This document shows positions 40,032 through 48,425 of a DNA stretch of 64,000 nucleotides, one piece after another. Every line of letters starts with the position of its first letter. Positions within the stretch are counted from its first letter, which is position 1. The stretch is from Paenibacillus rigui (GTDB lineage: Bacteria > Bacillota > Bacilli > Paenibacillales > NBRC-103111), in assembly GCF_002234615.1 (NCBI RefSeq), contig NZ_NMQW01000015.1:106146-170145 (forward strand), written 5' to 3'. Position numbers and translations under genes: made by a program. The notes below the pieces were generated by a model. It did no database searches. It saw nothing but the letters and a program-made list of their open reading frames with translations, and was not told the DNA's origin.

Positions 40032-40610
40032 TCATGGCTTCAGCTTGGATATGAGCTTCATTAAAGCTTCTTCAATTTCTTCCGCACACTGCCGGTACAA
40101 AGCCAGCGACCCGCCGTACGGGTCTGCAATTTCATAATCAGGCAGCTCCCTCTCCAGCGTCAGCAAGCGTACCCGCTCCTCTTGAGTAATGTGCTGAGCT
40201 AACGCATGCTTCAGCTGCAGCTCTGCAGTTAATTGCTCGAGCTCGTTCATGCGGCGGGCTGTTTCTTCATCAACCTCAACATATTCCTTGAGCGTATAGA
40301 TTTTGTCAATATACTCTGGGAAACGGCCGATCGCGTGCTGTTTATGTCCTGTCGTCATGGTCAGTATGAGATCGGCCCATTCCAGCAGTTCCCGGGACAA
40401 GGCGCTGGAGCTCATGTTGTCCAATATGCCTTGCTCCTTCAGAACGGATGCCGCATGTCGGGATACCGGTGATCCGTTAGAGGCCGCCACCCCCGCCGAA
40501 CGAACCTCGATATGGTCCAATCCGTGTTCCTTCAAAAGCCGGCGCAGGATGCCCTCAGCCATCGGACTCCGGCAGGTGTTGCCTGTACAAACGAAAAGGA
40601 TGCGATTCAT
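40032..40610 (-). CDS. ywlE: Low-molecular-weight protein arginine phosphatase YwlE-like
   Basis: LMW phosphatase fold with active-site loop CTGNTCRS (Cys 8, Arg 14) and acid DPYGG near residue 168. The Thr at position 12 matches the Thr that gives B. subtilis YwlE its preference for phospho-arginine. At 192 residues it is about 40 longer than YwlE; the extra segment (about 110-155) is Glu/Leu/Arg-rich and helical. Position before rpiB also matches ywlE. Arginine phosphatase activity is inferred. Confidence 0.88.
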   Translation of the reverse strand: MNRILFVCTGNTCRSPMAEGILRRLLKEHGLDHIEVRSAGVAASNGSPVSRHAASVLKEQGILDNMSSSALSRELLEWADLILTMTTGHKQHAIGRFPEYIDKIYTLKEYVEVDEETARRMNELEQLTAELQLKHALAQHITQEERVRLLTLERELPDYEIADPYGGSLALYRQCAEEIEEALMKLISKLKP

Positions 40611-40717
40611 ACATATTCCTGCCTTTCCCGTGTTGGTCTTATCCTAGTATTATACCTCATTTGAGCTTAAATATGGATACCCCGTCATGTTTTTGGGCCT
40701 TCGGCTGTCCCATGCCT

Positions 40718-41281
40718 TTATAGCAGGAAGTGTACACCGAACGCCAGCAAAATGACTCCGCCCATCGCTTCGCCATACTCACCGATCCACCGCCCGACCT
40801 TGCGTCCCAGCATCAGTCCGATGATCGACATAACTCCTCCTACCGTACCGAACATCAAGACGGTTAAAAGAATGTCTCCTGAGAACATTCCCAGAGACAC
40901 ACCTACGGAAAAAGAGTCGATGCTGACGCTAAGCGCGAACAGGATCGTTCCCCATAACGTGCGATGGTCCAAAGAAGGGGCTTCTTCCCCTTTCAGGGAG
41001 CTGTACACCATATGTACGCCAAGCAGCACGAGTAAGACACCGCCGACCTTGGAGGCAACGCCCCCCAGCAGCGAGCTGACATAGCCGCCCATAAACATGC
41101 CCATTAAAGGCATCACCATATGAAATAGAGCGATAACGAAGCTGAGCTTCAATACATCCAGCTTGCGGATCCCTTTCATCCCTATGCCGATTCCCAACGA
41201 TAAGGCATCCAGCCCTAACGCAACGGCCATAATCACGATTGCTATGAATTGTCCTATAAATAAGGGCGATGTCCAATCCAT
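40718..41281 (-). CDS. mntP: Manganese efflux pump MntP family
   Basis: Six-helix membrane protein of 187 residues, with paired acidic motifs ALGLDALSLGIGIG (Asp about 25) and ALSVSIDSFSVGVSLG (Asp about 121), the two repeats of the MntP fold. Corresponds to B. subtilis ywlD by position. ATG after CAGGAGG. I looked for a yybP-ykoY Mn riboswitch upstream and did not find one. Confidence 0.88.
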   Translation of the reverse strand: MDWTSPLFIGQFIAIVIMAVALGLDALSLGIGIGMKGIRKLDVLKLSFVIALFHMVMPLMGMFMGGYVSSLLGGVASKVGGVLLVLLGVHMVYSSLKGEEAPSLDHRTLWGTILFALSVSIDSFSVGVSLGMFSGDILLTVLMFGTVGGVMSIIGLMLGRKVGRWIGEYGEAMGGVILLAFGVHFLL

Positions 41282-41486
41282 CTGCTACCTACCTCCTGTT
41301 CCCGTTCCTAATCAACATATGCGGACAAGAAGGGAATCATGACAGGGGCTTGGTCTTATGCCTGCAAGGCAGGCATCCATGGCGCAGGGGAAAGCAGACA
41401 TAGCATGGAGCGAAGGCGGGAGGCTTGCCCCCTTTGAACCTTAGACAACCGAGACATTCCGCCAAGACGAAGCCGACTTTTGTTCA

Positions 41487-41786
41487 CTATTCTTCTAAAG
41501 AAACGGCTTCGTAGTGCTCTACAGTAGGAAACGGATCATAAAAATGGTGCAGCAGGCTTTTCCACTCCGCATACTTTTCAGAGCCTCTGAACCCGATGGT
41601 ATGGTCCTCCAGCGACTCCCACCGGACAAGCAATAAGTATTGGTCCGGGTGTTCGATACATTTATGCAGCTCATGCTGTATATAGCCCTTTATACTGGAA
41701 ATGATTGCCGAAGCTGTGCGGAACGCTGCCTCAAAGGCTTCGGTCTCTCCCGGCCTCACGTGCAAAACGGCGGATTCCAAAATCAT
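41487..41786 (-). CDS. Antibiotic biosynthesis monooxygenase (ABM) domain protein
   Basis: Small ferredoxin-like alpha/beta protein of 99 residues; the ABM pattern is clear in LHVRPGETEAFEAAFR and YLLLVRWESLEDHTIGFRGS. Such proteins are small haem- or quinone-handling oxygenases or have unknown roles; the substrate cannot be told. ATG behind GGGGGTG. It lies 33 bases after ywlC and could be cotranscribed. Confidence 0.8.
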   Translation of the reverse strand: MILESAVLHVRPGETEAFEAAFRTASAIISSIKGYIQHELHKCIEHPDQYLLLVRWESLEDHTIGFRGSEKYAEWKSLLHHFYDPFPTVEHYEAVSLEE

Positions 41787-41819
41787 TTGGAAGCTCGCAC
41801 CCCCTACGTTTATCTATTT

Positions 41820-42902
41820 TTAATCCGCCTCGATCACGCGGTCCCCGGCCGCTTTGCGCAGCCGGTTCATGATAGCTGCCCCGATGCCCGATTCGGGGCA
41901 AGCCTCTCCTATGATGAAGGTAACTCCCGCTTCATCGAACTCGCGCAGCGCGGCGTACAGGCCGTGCGCTACGGTCTCAAGGTCGCCCAGGCTCCCGCAG
42001 GCGACGACATGGTCCGCGCACAGCGCATCGGCATGCTCGCGGAACGTGAGCGCGCCGGTCCGCTCCCCGCGTGCGCGGGCCTCATCGAGCTCGCGCTGCA
42101 TGCGAGCGAGTACCCGTTCAGGGTCCTCGCCCTGAACAAGGGTCATGACGCCGCGGGGCGCGTAATGCGTGTACTTCATGCCCGGCGCGCGCGGCGCTGC
42201 GGAGGGCTCGCTCAGGTGCGCGGAAGCTTCCCGCACCTCGACGCCAGGCAGCACCGCGCGCAGCTGGGCGGCCGTTACGCCGCCGGGCCGGAGCACGTGG
42301 AGCACCCCGGTGCCATCACCGTTGCCGTCTGCGGTGTATTCCACCACCGTGGACTCCACGCCCACGCCGGTCGCCCCCCCGTCGACGATGCCGTCGATGC
42401 GCCCGGCCAGATCCTCCCGCACGTGCTCGGCGCGTGTGGGACTTGGCCTGCCCGAGCGGTTCGCGCTCGGAGCCGCCACGGGACAGCCTGCAGCTTCAAT
42501 CAGCTGCAGCGCCACGGGGTGGTCGGGCATGCGCAGCCCGACCGTGTCAAGCCCCGCGGTCACTAGGGGGGAGAGTGCGCCGTCTTTGACCGGCAGCACA
42601 ACGGTCAAAGGCCCGGGCCAGAACGCGTCGAGCAAACGCGAAACGGCCTCATTCGGGGCAGCGGCCAGCTCCTCGATTTGAGACCGGTGGGAAATATGTA
42701 CGATCAAAGGGTTGTCCGAAGGTCTCCCTTTGGCCTTGAAAATCTTTTGAACAGCTTCCGTGTTCCTTGCATCGGCTCCAAGACCATAGACCGTTTCAGT
42801 CGGGAAAGCTACCGTACCGCCTTGACGGAGCAGCTCCCCGGCTTTTGCCAAACCCTTTACATCTACATCTTCCGTCGCTAATACCTTCCAATAGGTTGTC
42901 AT
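41820..42902 (-). CDS. ywlC: L-threonylcarbamoyladenylate synthase (Sua5/YwlC)
   Basis: Makes threonylcarbamoyl-AMP from Thr, bicarbonate and ATP for t6A37 tRNA modification. N-terminal YrdC domain with the FPTETVYGLGADA motif (near residue 34), KAKGRPSDNPLIVH and SANRSGRPSPT; C-terminal Sua5 domain with PGMKYTHYAPRG (near 240). About 360 residues. The first ATG region is ambiguous (42911 or 42902); spacing to AAGG favours 42902. The middle of the gene is strikingly GC-rich. Confidence 0.93.
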   Translation of the reverse strand: MTTYWKVLATEDVDVKGLAKAGELLRQGGTVAFPTETVYGLGADARNTEAVQKIFKAKGRPSDNPLIVHISHRSQIEELAAAPNEAVSRLLDAFWPGPLTVVLPVKDGALSPLVTAGLDTVGLRMPDHPVALQLIEAAGCPVAAPSANRSGRPSPTRAEHVREDLAGRIDGIVDGGATGVGVESTVVEYTADGNGDGTGVLHVLRPGGVTAAQLRAVLPGVEVREASAHLSEPSAAPRAPGMKYTHYAPRGVMTLVQGEDPERVLARMQRELDEARARGERTGALTFREHADALCADHVVACGSLGDLETVAHGLYAALREFDEAGVTFIIGEACPESGIGAAIMNRLRKAAGDRVIEAD

Positions 42903-42966
42903 CTCTATCATCCTTATCGATTTCGATCAGGCCCCGATGGCCTGTCTCCTTCACCTTCCGTCCGCC

Positions 42967-43824
42967 CTAAGCGAACAGCGAGCCCAGTTTTTTCAGCAAA
43001 TCCCACAGAAAAAAATGAATTTCAGGCTGAGGCGCTTTAGCTTGAGCAGCGGCCGATACAGATGGTTGCCCTGCAGCAGCAAGCTTGACATTAGCACTGG
43101 CCGTGCTTGCCCCGGCTTTTGAAGAATCGGTCCCCTTGACTGCCTTATCGGGGGTTTTCTCCGAGCTTTGGGATTTGCCCGCAGTTTTCGAAGGCTTGGA
43201 TGCATCCCCATTCGCAGAGGAAGCTTCCGTCTTTTTAGCGGAATCCTCATTGGCCGCAGCGGCCTCGGCTACGTTCGTTGGTTTCGCTATGGCATCGGAA
43301 TCAACAAAACATAACGGAGGAAATAACACACACCACCAGTTTTGTCCCTCCGCCTCCCCGATGGAAACACGGAGTGCCTCGTATTCTCCGGCGGGATATA
43401 TTTGATTGCCATACATTTTCATAGGGAACGGAACGGTACCCAGCTCCACTTGATAATCATAAGTAAAACCGTACTTGCGCAAGGTATCGCCTACAAGCTT
43501 GTGGAGCTCCGGCAGATGAGCACGAACGGTCTCTCTTGCCTGCTCAATCGTGTGAGGACCTTGCACCCATTGGCTCATTTGCTCTACGATTGCGTCTCTT
43601 ACTTCTCTCTTCACCCATTGATCGGACGGCGAATCGGAATTGGCCAAAATACGCAAGCGGATGGATTCTTGTGGAATCGAAGCGTTCGCTTCCGCCCCTG
43701 CAGTTTGCGTTACGTTCGAGGCAAAAACTACGGCATTGTTGCGCTGAGCTTCCCAGCAAGAGATTAATAGAATAAGTGCAAAAGCCATATAAAAAAACCG
43801 AAGATAGGATGTGCGTTTCACCAT
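42967..43824 (-). CDS. spoIIR: Stage II sporulation protein R with a C-terminal extension
   Basis: Secreted forespore signal that triggers SpoIIGA to process pro-sigma-E. Signal/anchor at residues 7-24, then the SpoIIR core with RLRILANSDSPSDQWVKREV (near 56-75) and NWWCVLFPPLCFVD (about 162-175). The core ends near 180; a further roughly 80-residue Lys/Ser/Ala/Glu-rich linker ends in a short hydrophobic tail, FFLWDLLKKLGSLF. Its ribosome site lies inside a strong hairpin. Confidence 0.92.
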   Translation of the reverse strand: MVKRTSYLRFFYMAFALILLISCWEAQRNNAVVFASNVTQTAGAEANASIPQESIRLRILANSDSPSDQWVKREVRDAIVEQMSQWVQGPHTIEQARETVRAHLPELHKLVGDTLRKYGFTYDYQVELGTVPFPMKMYGNQIYPAGEYEALRVSIGEAEGQNWWCVLFPPLCFVDSDAIAKPTNVAEAAAANEDSAKKTEASSANGDASKPSKTAGKSQSSEKTPDKAVKGTDSSKAGASTASANVKLAAAGQPSVSAAAQAKAPQPEIHFFLWDLLKKLGSLFA

Positions 43825-43835
43825 GATACCCGTGC

Positions 43836-43882
43836 CCCTCTCGCCTTGTTCCTAGTCCTCAGTATGGACAAGAGCGAGAGGG
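43836..43882 (-). promoter_or_regulatory. Hairpin covering the spoIIR ribosome site
   Basis: Nine-base perfect arms CCCTCTCGC and GCGAGAGGG (43874-43882 and 43836-43844) plus inner TTGTCC/GGAACAA pairing. On the minus strand the downstream arm, GCGAGAGGG, is the spoIIR Shine-Dalgarno region, about ten bases before the ATG. Confidence 0.6.
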
Positions 43883-43916
43883 TTTAAACCTAGCAATCTA
43901 GCAAAAAGTTAATCTA

Positions 43917-44864
43917 CTAAGGCAGCTCGCTAGATTCGCCTGTATAACGAACTGCCAGCACATGGCGGTCAATCCCCGCCAAATCAGGAATGATGCGGAC
44001 TTCATCCCATTTCGCGGCTTCACACAGCAGTTGTGCCACTGCTTGGGCCTGTCCCTGTCCGACCTCAAGCCCGACTAGGGAGGGCAGCGCAACAAGCTCG
44101 GATAGCTGCGCAATCAGCCGGCGGTACAGCACGAGTCCGTCCGCTCCACCGTACAGCGCGGAAGCCGGTTCATACAGCCGAACCTCCGGCTGCAGCCCCG
44201 CTTCATCCGCCTCCGGGATATACGGCGGATTGGAAACCACCGCATCGAGGCGCAGGCCGCGCTCGATGTAAGGCACGAGCAGGTCCCCTTCCAGGAAGGC
44301 GACCCGATCGCCCACCCCATGGCGCTTCGCATTCGCTTCGGCAACCGCCAGCGCAGCCGGCGAAATGTCCGAGCTCATCAAGCGCCACTGCGGACACTGC
44401 ACTGCGAGCGTCACCGCGATGGCCCCGCTCCCTGCGCCGATATCGGCAATCAGCGGGGCGGCCGCTTCTGCTTCCTTTTCCGCGCCAGCCTCGTTCATAG
44501 CCCTCAGCGGCCAAAGCTTCCTCCCGATCGCCACCACCTGCTCCACGAGGAGCTCCGTCTCCGGACGCGGTATGAGTACGGCCGGGGTTACTGTAAACGG
44601 AAGCCCGTAAAAGTCCTGCTCGCCTATAATATATTGTACCGGCTCCCCTGCCGCCTTGCGCTCCAGCATGTTGTTCCACTGGCCCCAATGTTCCACGGGG
44701 AACATATCCGACCATCGGAGCAGCAGCTCGCTGCGGGTCAGACCTAATAAGTGCTCCAGCAGCAGCTGGGCACAATGTGCCGGCTCCATCACTTGATGCC
44801 TGTCTAAAAAAGAAGAAGCCTCTATAAAGGCTTCCCGAAGGGTCAATTTCCGTTCACCGGTCAT
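43917..44864 (-). CDS. prmC: Release factor glutamine methyltransferase PrmC
   Basis: Methylates the Gln of the GGQ motif in peptide-chain release factors. N-terminal helical domain, then SAM-binding DIGAGSGA (141-148) and the catalytic NPPY (212-215). An Ala/Glu-rich insert lies at about 124-137. ATG four bases after the prfA stop, so enzyme and substrate are coupled. GC content is higher than in neighbours. Confidence 0.95.
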   Translation of the reverse strand: MTGERKLTLREAFIEASSFLDRHQVMEPAHCAQLLLEHLLGLTRSELLLRWSDMFPVEHWGQWNNMLERKAAGEPVQYIIGEQDFYGLPFTVTPAVLIPRPETELLVEQVVAIGRKLWPLRAMNEAGAEKEAEAAAPLIADIGAGSGAIAVTLAVQCPQWRLMSSDISPAALAVAEANAKRHGVGDRVAFLEGDLLVPYIERGLRLDAVVSNPPYIPEADEAGLQPEVRLYEPASALYGGADGLVLYRRLIAQLSELVALPSLVGLEVGQGQAQAVAQLLCEAAKWDEVRIIPDLAGIDRHVLAVRYTGESSELP

Positions 44865-44868
44865 TGGT

Positions 44869-45942
44869 TTACTCTTGCTCTCCTTTATCCATCAGCTCCG
44901 ACTGTGCCGCAATCGTCAAAGCGGAAACAATTTCCTCCATGTCGCCGTTCAATACAGCATCCAATCGGTGAAGCGTAAGTCCAATCCGGTGATCCGTTAC
45001 ACGGCTTTGCGGGAAATTGTACGTCCGGATCCGTTCACTGCGGTCGCCCGTTCCCACTTTACTTTTCCGTTCACCTGCGTACTTCGCCATCTCTTCCTGC
45101 TGATGCTTATCGAAAATCCGTGCGCGAAGCACCTGCAGCGCTTTCTCCTTATTGGAGTTTTGCGACTTGCCGTCCTGACACGTTGCAACGATACCTGTAG
45201 GCACATGCGTCACACGAACGGCCGATTTCGTCGTATTGACCGACTGACCGCCTGCACCGCTGGAGCAGAATGTATCGACGCGAATATCGCTGTCATTAAT
45301 TTCGATATCGAACTCTTCCATTTCGGGCAGTACCGCCACAGTAGAGGTCGACGTATGAATACGGCCGCCCGATTCCGTTGTCGGAATCCGCTGTACACGG
45401 TGCGCGCCGCTTTCGTACTTCATTTTACTGTAGGCGCCTTTCCCGTTAATCGAGAAAATAATTTCTTTGAATCCGCCCAAATCGTTCATGCTGACATCCA
45501 TTACTTCCGTGCGCCAGCCTTGAGTGTCTGCATATTTGCTGTACATGCGGTACAGATCAGATGCGAACAACGCGGCTTCATCCCCGCCTGCAGCACCGCG
45601 GATTTCCACAATAACGTTCTTATCGTCGTTAGGGTCCTTCGGCAGCATCAAAATTTTGATGCGCTCTTCCAATTCCTCTTTGCGCTCCGTAAGCTCATCG
45701 AGCTCCATCTTCACAAGCTCGCGCATTTCTTCATCGAGCTTTTCATTTTGCATTGCGCGTGCCGCTTCATATTGCTCCACGACACTCTTATATTCCATGT
45801 AAGCATCGTACGATTCCTGAAGATCGGATTGTTCCTTGGAATACTCCCTCAGCTTCTTCGTATCGCTCGTTACGTCCGGATCACACAGCAACTCGCTTAA
45901 TTTATCATAGCGGTCTGCCAAGGATTGCAGTCTATCTAACAT
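44869..45942 (-). CDS. prfA: Peptide chain release factor 1
   Basis: Recognises UAA and UAG. Codon-recognition tripeptide P-T-T (187-189, P-x-T type of RF1) in [13 protein letters not shown] and the hydrolytic GGQ at 231-233 are intact. I use the second ATG (45942), seven bases after AAGGGGTG. 357 residues. Confidence 0.96.
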   Translation of the reverse strand: MLDRLQSLADRYDKLSELLCDPDVTSDTKKLREYSKEQSDLQESYDAYMEYKSVVEQYEAARAMQNEKLDEEMRELVKMELDELTERKEELEERIKILMLPKDPNDDKNVIVEIRGAAGGDEAALFASDLYRMYSKYADTQGWRTEVMDVSMNDLGGFKEIIFSINGKGAYSKMKYESGAHRVQRIPTTESGGRIHTSTSTVAVLPEMEEFDIEINDSDIRVDTFCSSGAGGQSVNTTKSAVRVTHVPTGIVATCQDGKSQNSNKEKALQVLRARIFDKHQQEEMAKYAGERKSKVGTGDRSERIRTYNFPQSRVTDHRIGLTLHRLDAVLNGDMEEIVSALTIAAQSELMDKGEQE

Positions 45943-46021
45943 AATCATTCACCCCTTATGTCTACAAAAGTTCGTATTTTGCCTATCGTTCCGCCTCACC
46001 GCACTTAGGTCTTTTTCGCTT

Positions 46022-46086
46022 GAGTAGGGCCGAATCTCGATCGCCTCGCGCTTGCACCAAGCGGCTCCCGTCCTTCGCCCCTACTC
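46022..46086. other. Structured intergenic segment between ychF and prfA
   Basis: Arms GAGTAGGGCCGAA (46022-46034) and TTCGCCCCTACTC (46074-46086) pair at 12 of 13 positions; inside is a perfect CGCTTG-CAC-CAAGCG hairpin. No T-tract. Not a class I recognise. Confidence 0.5.
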
Positions 46087-46109
46087 TGTGTTCCACCCTT
46101 ATACTCTAT

Positions 46110-47210
46110 CTATACGTTGAAGCGGAAATGCATGACATCGCCGTCTTTTACTACATACTCTTTTCCTTCCAGGCGCAGCTGCCCTTTTTCCTTGGCCGCA
46201 TTCATCGAGCCCGCAGCTACCAGATCGTCGTAGGCTACAACCTCTGCACGAATAAACCCACGTTCAAAATCCGTATGGATCACGCCGGCCGCCTGAGGCG
46301 CCTTCGTTCCCTTGCGAATCGTCCAGGCACGAACCTCCTGCACACCGGCAGTAAAGTAAGTGTACAGCCCGAGCAGCTTGTAAGCCGCTTTGATCAGACG
46401 ATTCAAGCCGGACTCCTGCAGTCCCAGCTCCTCGAGGAACATCGCTTTGTCTTCCCCTTCGAGCTCTGCAATTTCCGATTCCACCTTTGCGCTGATCGGT
46501 ACCACTTCAGCTCCTTCGAGAGCTGCGTATTCACGCACCTTTTGTACGAACGGATTCTCATCCGCCGTCGCCACTTCTTCCTCGCTCACATTCGCCGCAT
46601 ATAGCATCGGCTTCATGGTCAGCAAATGCAGGTCGCGAATCAGCAATGCCTCGTCATCGCTCAGTTCTACGCTGCGCGCAGGCTTGTCGTTATACAGTGC
46701 CTCTTTGATCCGTTCCAGACACTCGACTTCAGCCGCGTATTTCTTGTCTCCGCCCTTCATATTTTTACGGGAGCGGTCAATCCGTTTCTCTACGGACTCG
46801 ACATCCGCCAGAATGAGCTCCAGATTAATCGTCTCGATGTCACTGATCGGATTCACCGTGCCCGATACGTGCGTAATATTCTCATCCTGGAAGCAGCGAA
46901 CGACGTGAACGATCGCATCCACTTCACGAATATGCGCCAAAAACTTGTTGCCCAAGCCCTCGCCGCGGCTCGCGCCTTTTACCAGACCCGCAATATCGAC
47001 AAACTCGAATGCCGTAGGCACAACGCTCTTAGGCACAACAATTTCCGTCAGCTTTATTAAACGCTCATCCGGGACCTCCACAACACCGACGTTCGGATCT
47101 ATTGTACAGAAAGGATAGTTCGCCGACTCCGCACCCGCTTGAGTAATTGCATTAAACAAAGTGGATTTACCCACGTTCGGCAAACCTACGATCCCTGCTT
47201 TCAAAGCCAT
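46110..47210 (-). CDS. ychF: Redox-regulated ATPase YchF
   Basis: Obg-family P-loop protein that binds ATP over GTP. G1 motif [12 protein letters not shown] (residues 9-20), G3 [12 protein letters not shown] and C-terminal TGS-like/ubiquitin-like domain ([19 protein letters not shown] ... [13 protein letters not shown]). 366 residues. AAGGAG precedes the ATG. Confidence 0.95.
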   Translation of the reverse strand: MALKAGIVGLPNVGKSTLFNAITQAGAESANYPFCTIDPNVGVVEVPDERLIKLTEIVVPKSVVPTAFEFVDIAGLVKGASRGEGLGNKFLAHIREVDAIVHVVRCFQDENITHVSGTVNPISDIETINLELILADVESVEKRIDRSRKNMKGGDKKYAAEVECLERIKEALYNDKPARSVELSDDEALLIRDLHLLTMKPMLYAANVSEEEVATADENPFVQKVREYAALEGAEVVPISAKVESEIAELEGEDKAMFLEELGLQESGLNRLIKAAYKLLGLYTYFTAGVQEVRAWTIRKGTKAPQAAGVIHTDFERGFIRAEVVAYDDLVAAGSMNAAKEKGQLRLEGKEYVVKDGDVMHFRFNV

Positions 47211-47259
47211 GTATAGGACAACTCCTTAGTCAACTTTTTCGATACATTCCTAAATAGTT

Positions 47260-47289
47260 ATTATATCGCAAAAACGGTGTCTCTGTCAC
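47260..47289 (-). promoter_or_regulatory. Sigma-A promoter of ychF
   Basis: Minus-strand GTGACA, 18-base spacer, perfect TATAAT, about 50 bases before the ATG. Confidence 0.65.
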
Positions 47290-47307
47290 CTTGGTAGTTT
47301 TTTTCAA

Positions 47308-47330
47308 ACAAAAAACCGCCGATTCGGCGG
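47308..47330 (-). terminator. Terminator after the PilZ gene
   Basis: Minus-strand CCGCCGAATCGGCGG hairpin followed by six T residues. Confidence 0.88.
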
Positions 47331-47357
47331 ATGCAATTTCTTTTCTATGCGATTCAT

Positions 47358-48050
47358 TTATTTAAAGGTGCGCTTGGATGATTCCTTTTTCTTTCGCTCG
47401 AAGTGAAGCTCCACTTGCTTTTTCAATATAAAAGCGCGAAGCGGTCTCACCTTGTCCGTTCCCAATCCGACGTACCTGGCCCCGTAATAGTGCTCTTCAC
47501 CGATCCGCTCCATACGCATAATTTCAACTTCACATCGCAGAGAGCAGCCCTGACCCAGCTCCGCCTCCATTTGATAGGTACTTCCCAGCTTCAGCTCCTC
47601 TTGGAATGTAAAGCCAAGCCCGCTGACGCTGATGTTTTGAATGATCATCGGGTTCGTTTCAGTTGCCGAGGCCAATGTCGTTCTGAGGGTCCCCGCCTCG
47701 TTTACTTCCACCCGCGGATGCTCCCGCTTCTCCACGAATCGGTTCCGGTTTGCAGGCGGATTAATAAACACGAGCGCGCCCTCGCCCTTAGCGACTACCC
47801 TCGACAGAAAGGTGTAGATGCCTCCCGGTGAATACACGGTTATTTTCGCGCTATCTCCCAGCTGAAACCGGGCATACTCGGGGATTTCAATCTCCAGAAG
47901 ATCCCCTTCTGCATACGACAGCACCCCCGTGGATACAAAAAATTCCGTCTCCACCGCTGTACGGCTGTTCAACAAAATGCCCGCAGGACTCTTGTACTTC
48001 TCTCCTGAATATTCATACTGGGTGCCCGTTTTGGCCAATTTGGTCAGCAT
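47358..48050 (-). CDS. PilZ-domain c-di-GMP receptor with YcgR-like N-terminal domain
   Basis: Protein of 230 residues. The C-terminal PilZ domain has both ligand motifs, R-x3-R as REHPR (109-113) and N-x-S-x2-G as NISVSG (139-144). The N-terminal 100 residues are beta-rich and resemble the PilZN/YcgR-N flagellar-brake type. It would bind c-di-GMP and act on motility or surface behaviour. I prefer the second ATG (48050), nine bases after GAGGAG. It is preceded by a c-di-GMP-I riboswitch, so level and activity may respond to the same messenger. Confidence 0.9.
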   Translation of the reverse strand: MLTKLAKTGTQYEYSGEKYKSPAGILLNSRTAVETEFFVSTGVLSYAEGDLLEIEIPEYARFQLGDSAKITVYSPGGIYTFLSRVVAKGEGALVFINPPANRNRFVEKREHPRVEVNEAGTLRTTLASATETNPMIIQNISVSGLGFTFQEELKLGSTYQMEAELGQGCSLRCEVEIMRMERIGEEHYYGARYVGLGTDKVRPLRAFILKKQVELHFERKKKESSKRTFK

Positions 48051-48100
48051 GCGCATCTACTCCTCAACTTATCAAGTGTGTCTTTCGTCATCAAGTCATG

Positions 48101-48161
48101 AGAAAAAGGCCATTCCCTGGATCATCCTCATCAGGGGAAAGCCTTGGCACACCAGGGAATA
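48101..48161 (-). terminator. Expression-platform terminator of the c-di-GMP riboswitch
   Basis: Minus-strand ATTCCCTGG / CCAGGGAAT nine-base perfect stem followed by GGCCTTTTTCT. Confidence 0.8.
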
Positions 48162-48179
48162 GAACACTGCAGCAGTATC

Positions 48180-48272
48180 GATTCGGCGGCCAGGCTGTCA
48201 TAGTCCGGAGTACGGACGTTAGACCCTGTAGCTTTGCGTCCCTGTCTTTCGGCAGGTTTGCCAAGAGTAATG
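48180..48272 (-). ncRNA. Cyclic di-GMP-I (GEMM-I) riboswitch
   Basis: On the minus strand the GEMM-I landmarks occur in order: GGCAAACC, a hairpin closed by a GAAA tetraloop, GGGACGCAAAGC, GGGTCTAA, a GTCCG/CGGAC hairpin, and AGCCTGGCCGCC closing P1. Spacing matches the class. A terminator follows before the PilZ ORF. A cGAMP-sensing GEMM-I variant cannot be excluded by eye. Confidence 0.93.
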
Positions 48273-48321
48273 CCAGTATAAAGTCCTATCTTATTAGGTG
48301 TAGGGACCTATATTCAGGTTC

Positions 48322-48350
48322 ATTATACACAGAAACCAGCTATAATGGAA
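48322..48350 (-). promoter_or_regulatory. Sigma-A promoter of the riboswitch-PilZ unit
   Basis: Minus-strand TTCCAT, 17-base spacer, perfect TATAAT. Confidence 0.55.
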
Positions 48351-48425
48351 GATAGCAAGACGACGATCCTGCTTCCATTGAATCGGCAGGAACGGATGTG
48401 AATCCACTTGAAAACAGGTGATCTT

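Larger units (their letters stand above)
48057..48425. other. Divergent control region, PilZ gene / DUF393 gene
   Basis: About 370 bases. On the minus strand it carries a promoter (48322-48350), the c-di-GMP riboswitch (48180-48272) and its terminator (48101-48161). On the plus strand a TATAAT at about 48339 is a weak candidate for the DUF393 gene and overlaps the divergent promoter. Confidence 0.6.

Noticed and set aside
41282..41486. Possible yybP-ykoY manganese riboswitch before mntP
   Set aside because: A GGGGGCAAG stretch resembles part of the motif, but the conserved loops and their order are missing; only an ATGCCTGC/GCAGGCAT hairpin is clear.
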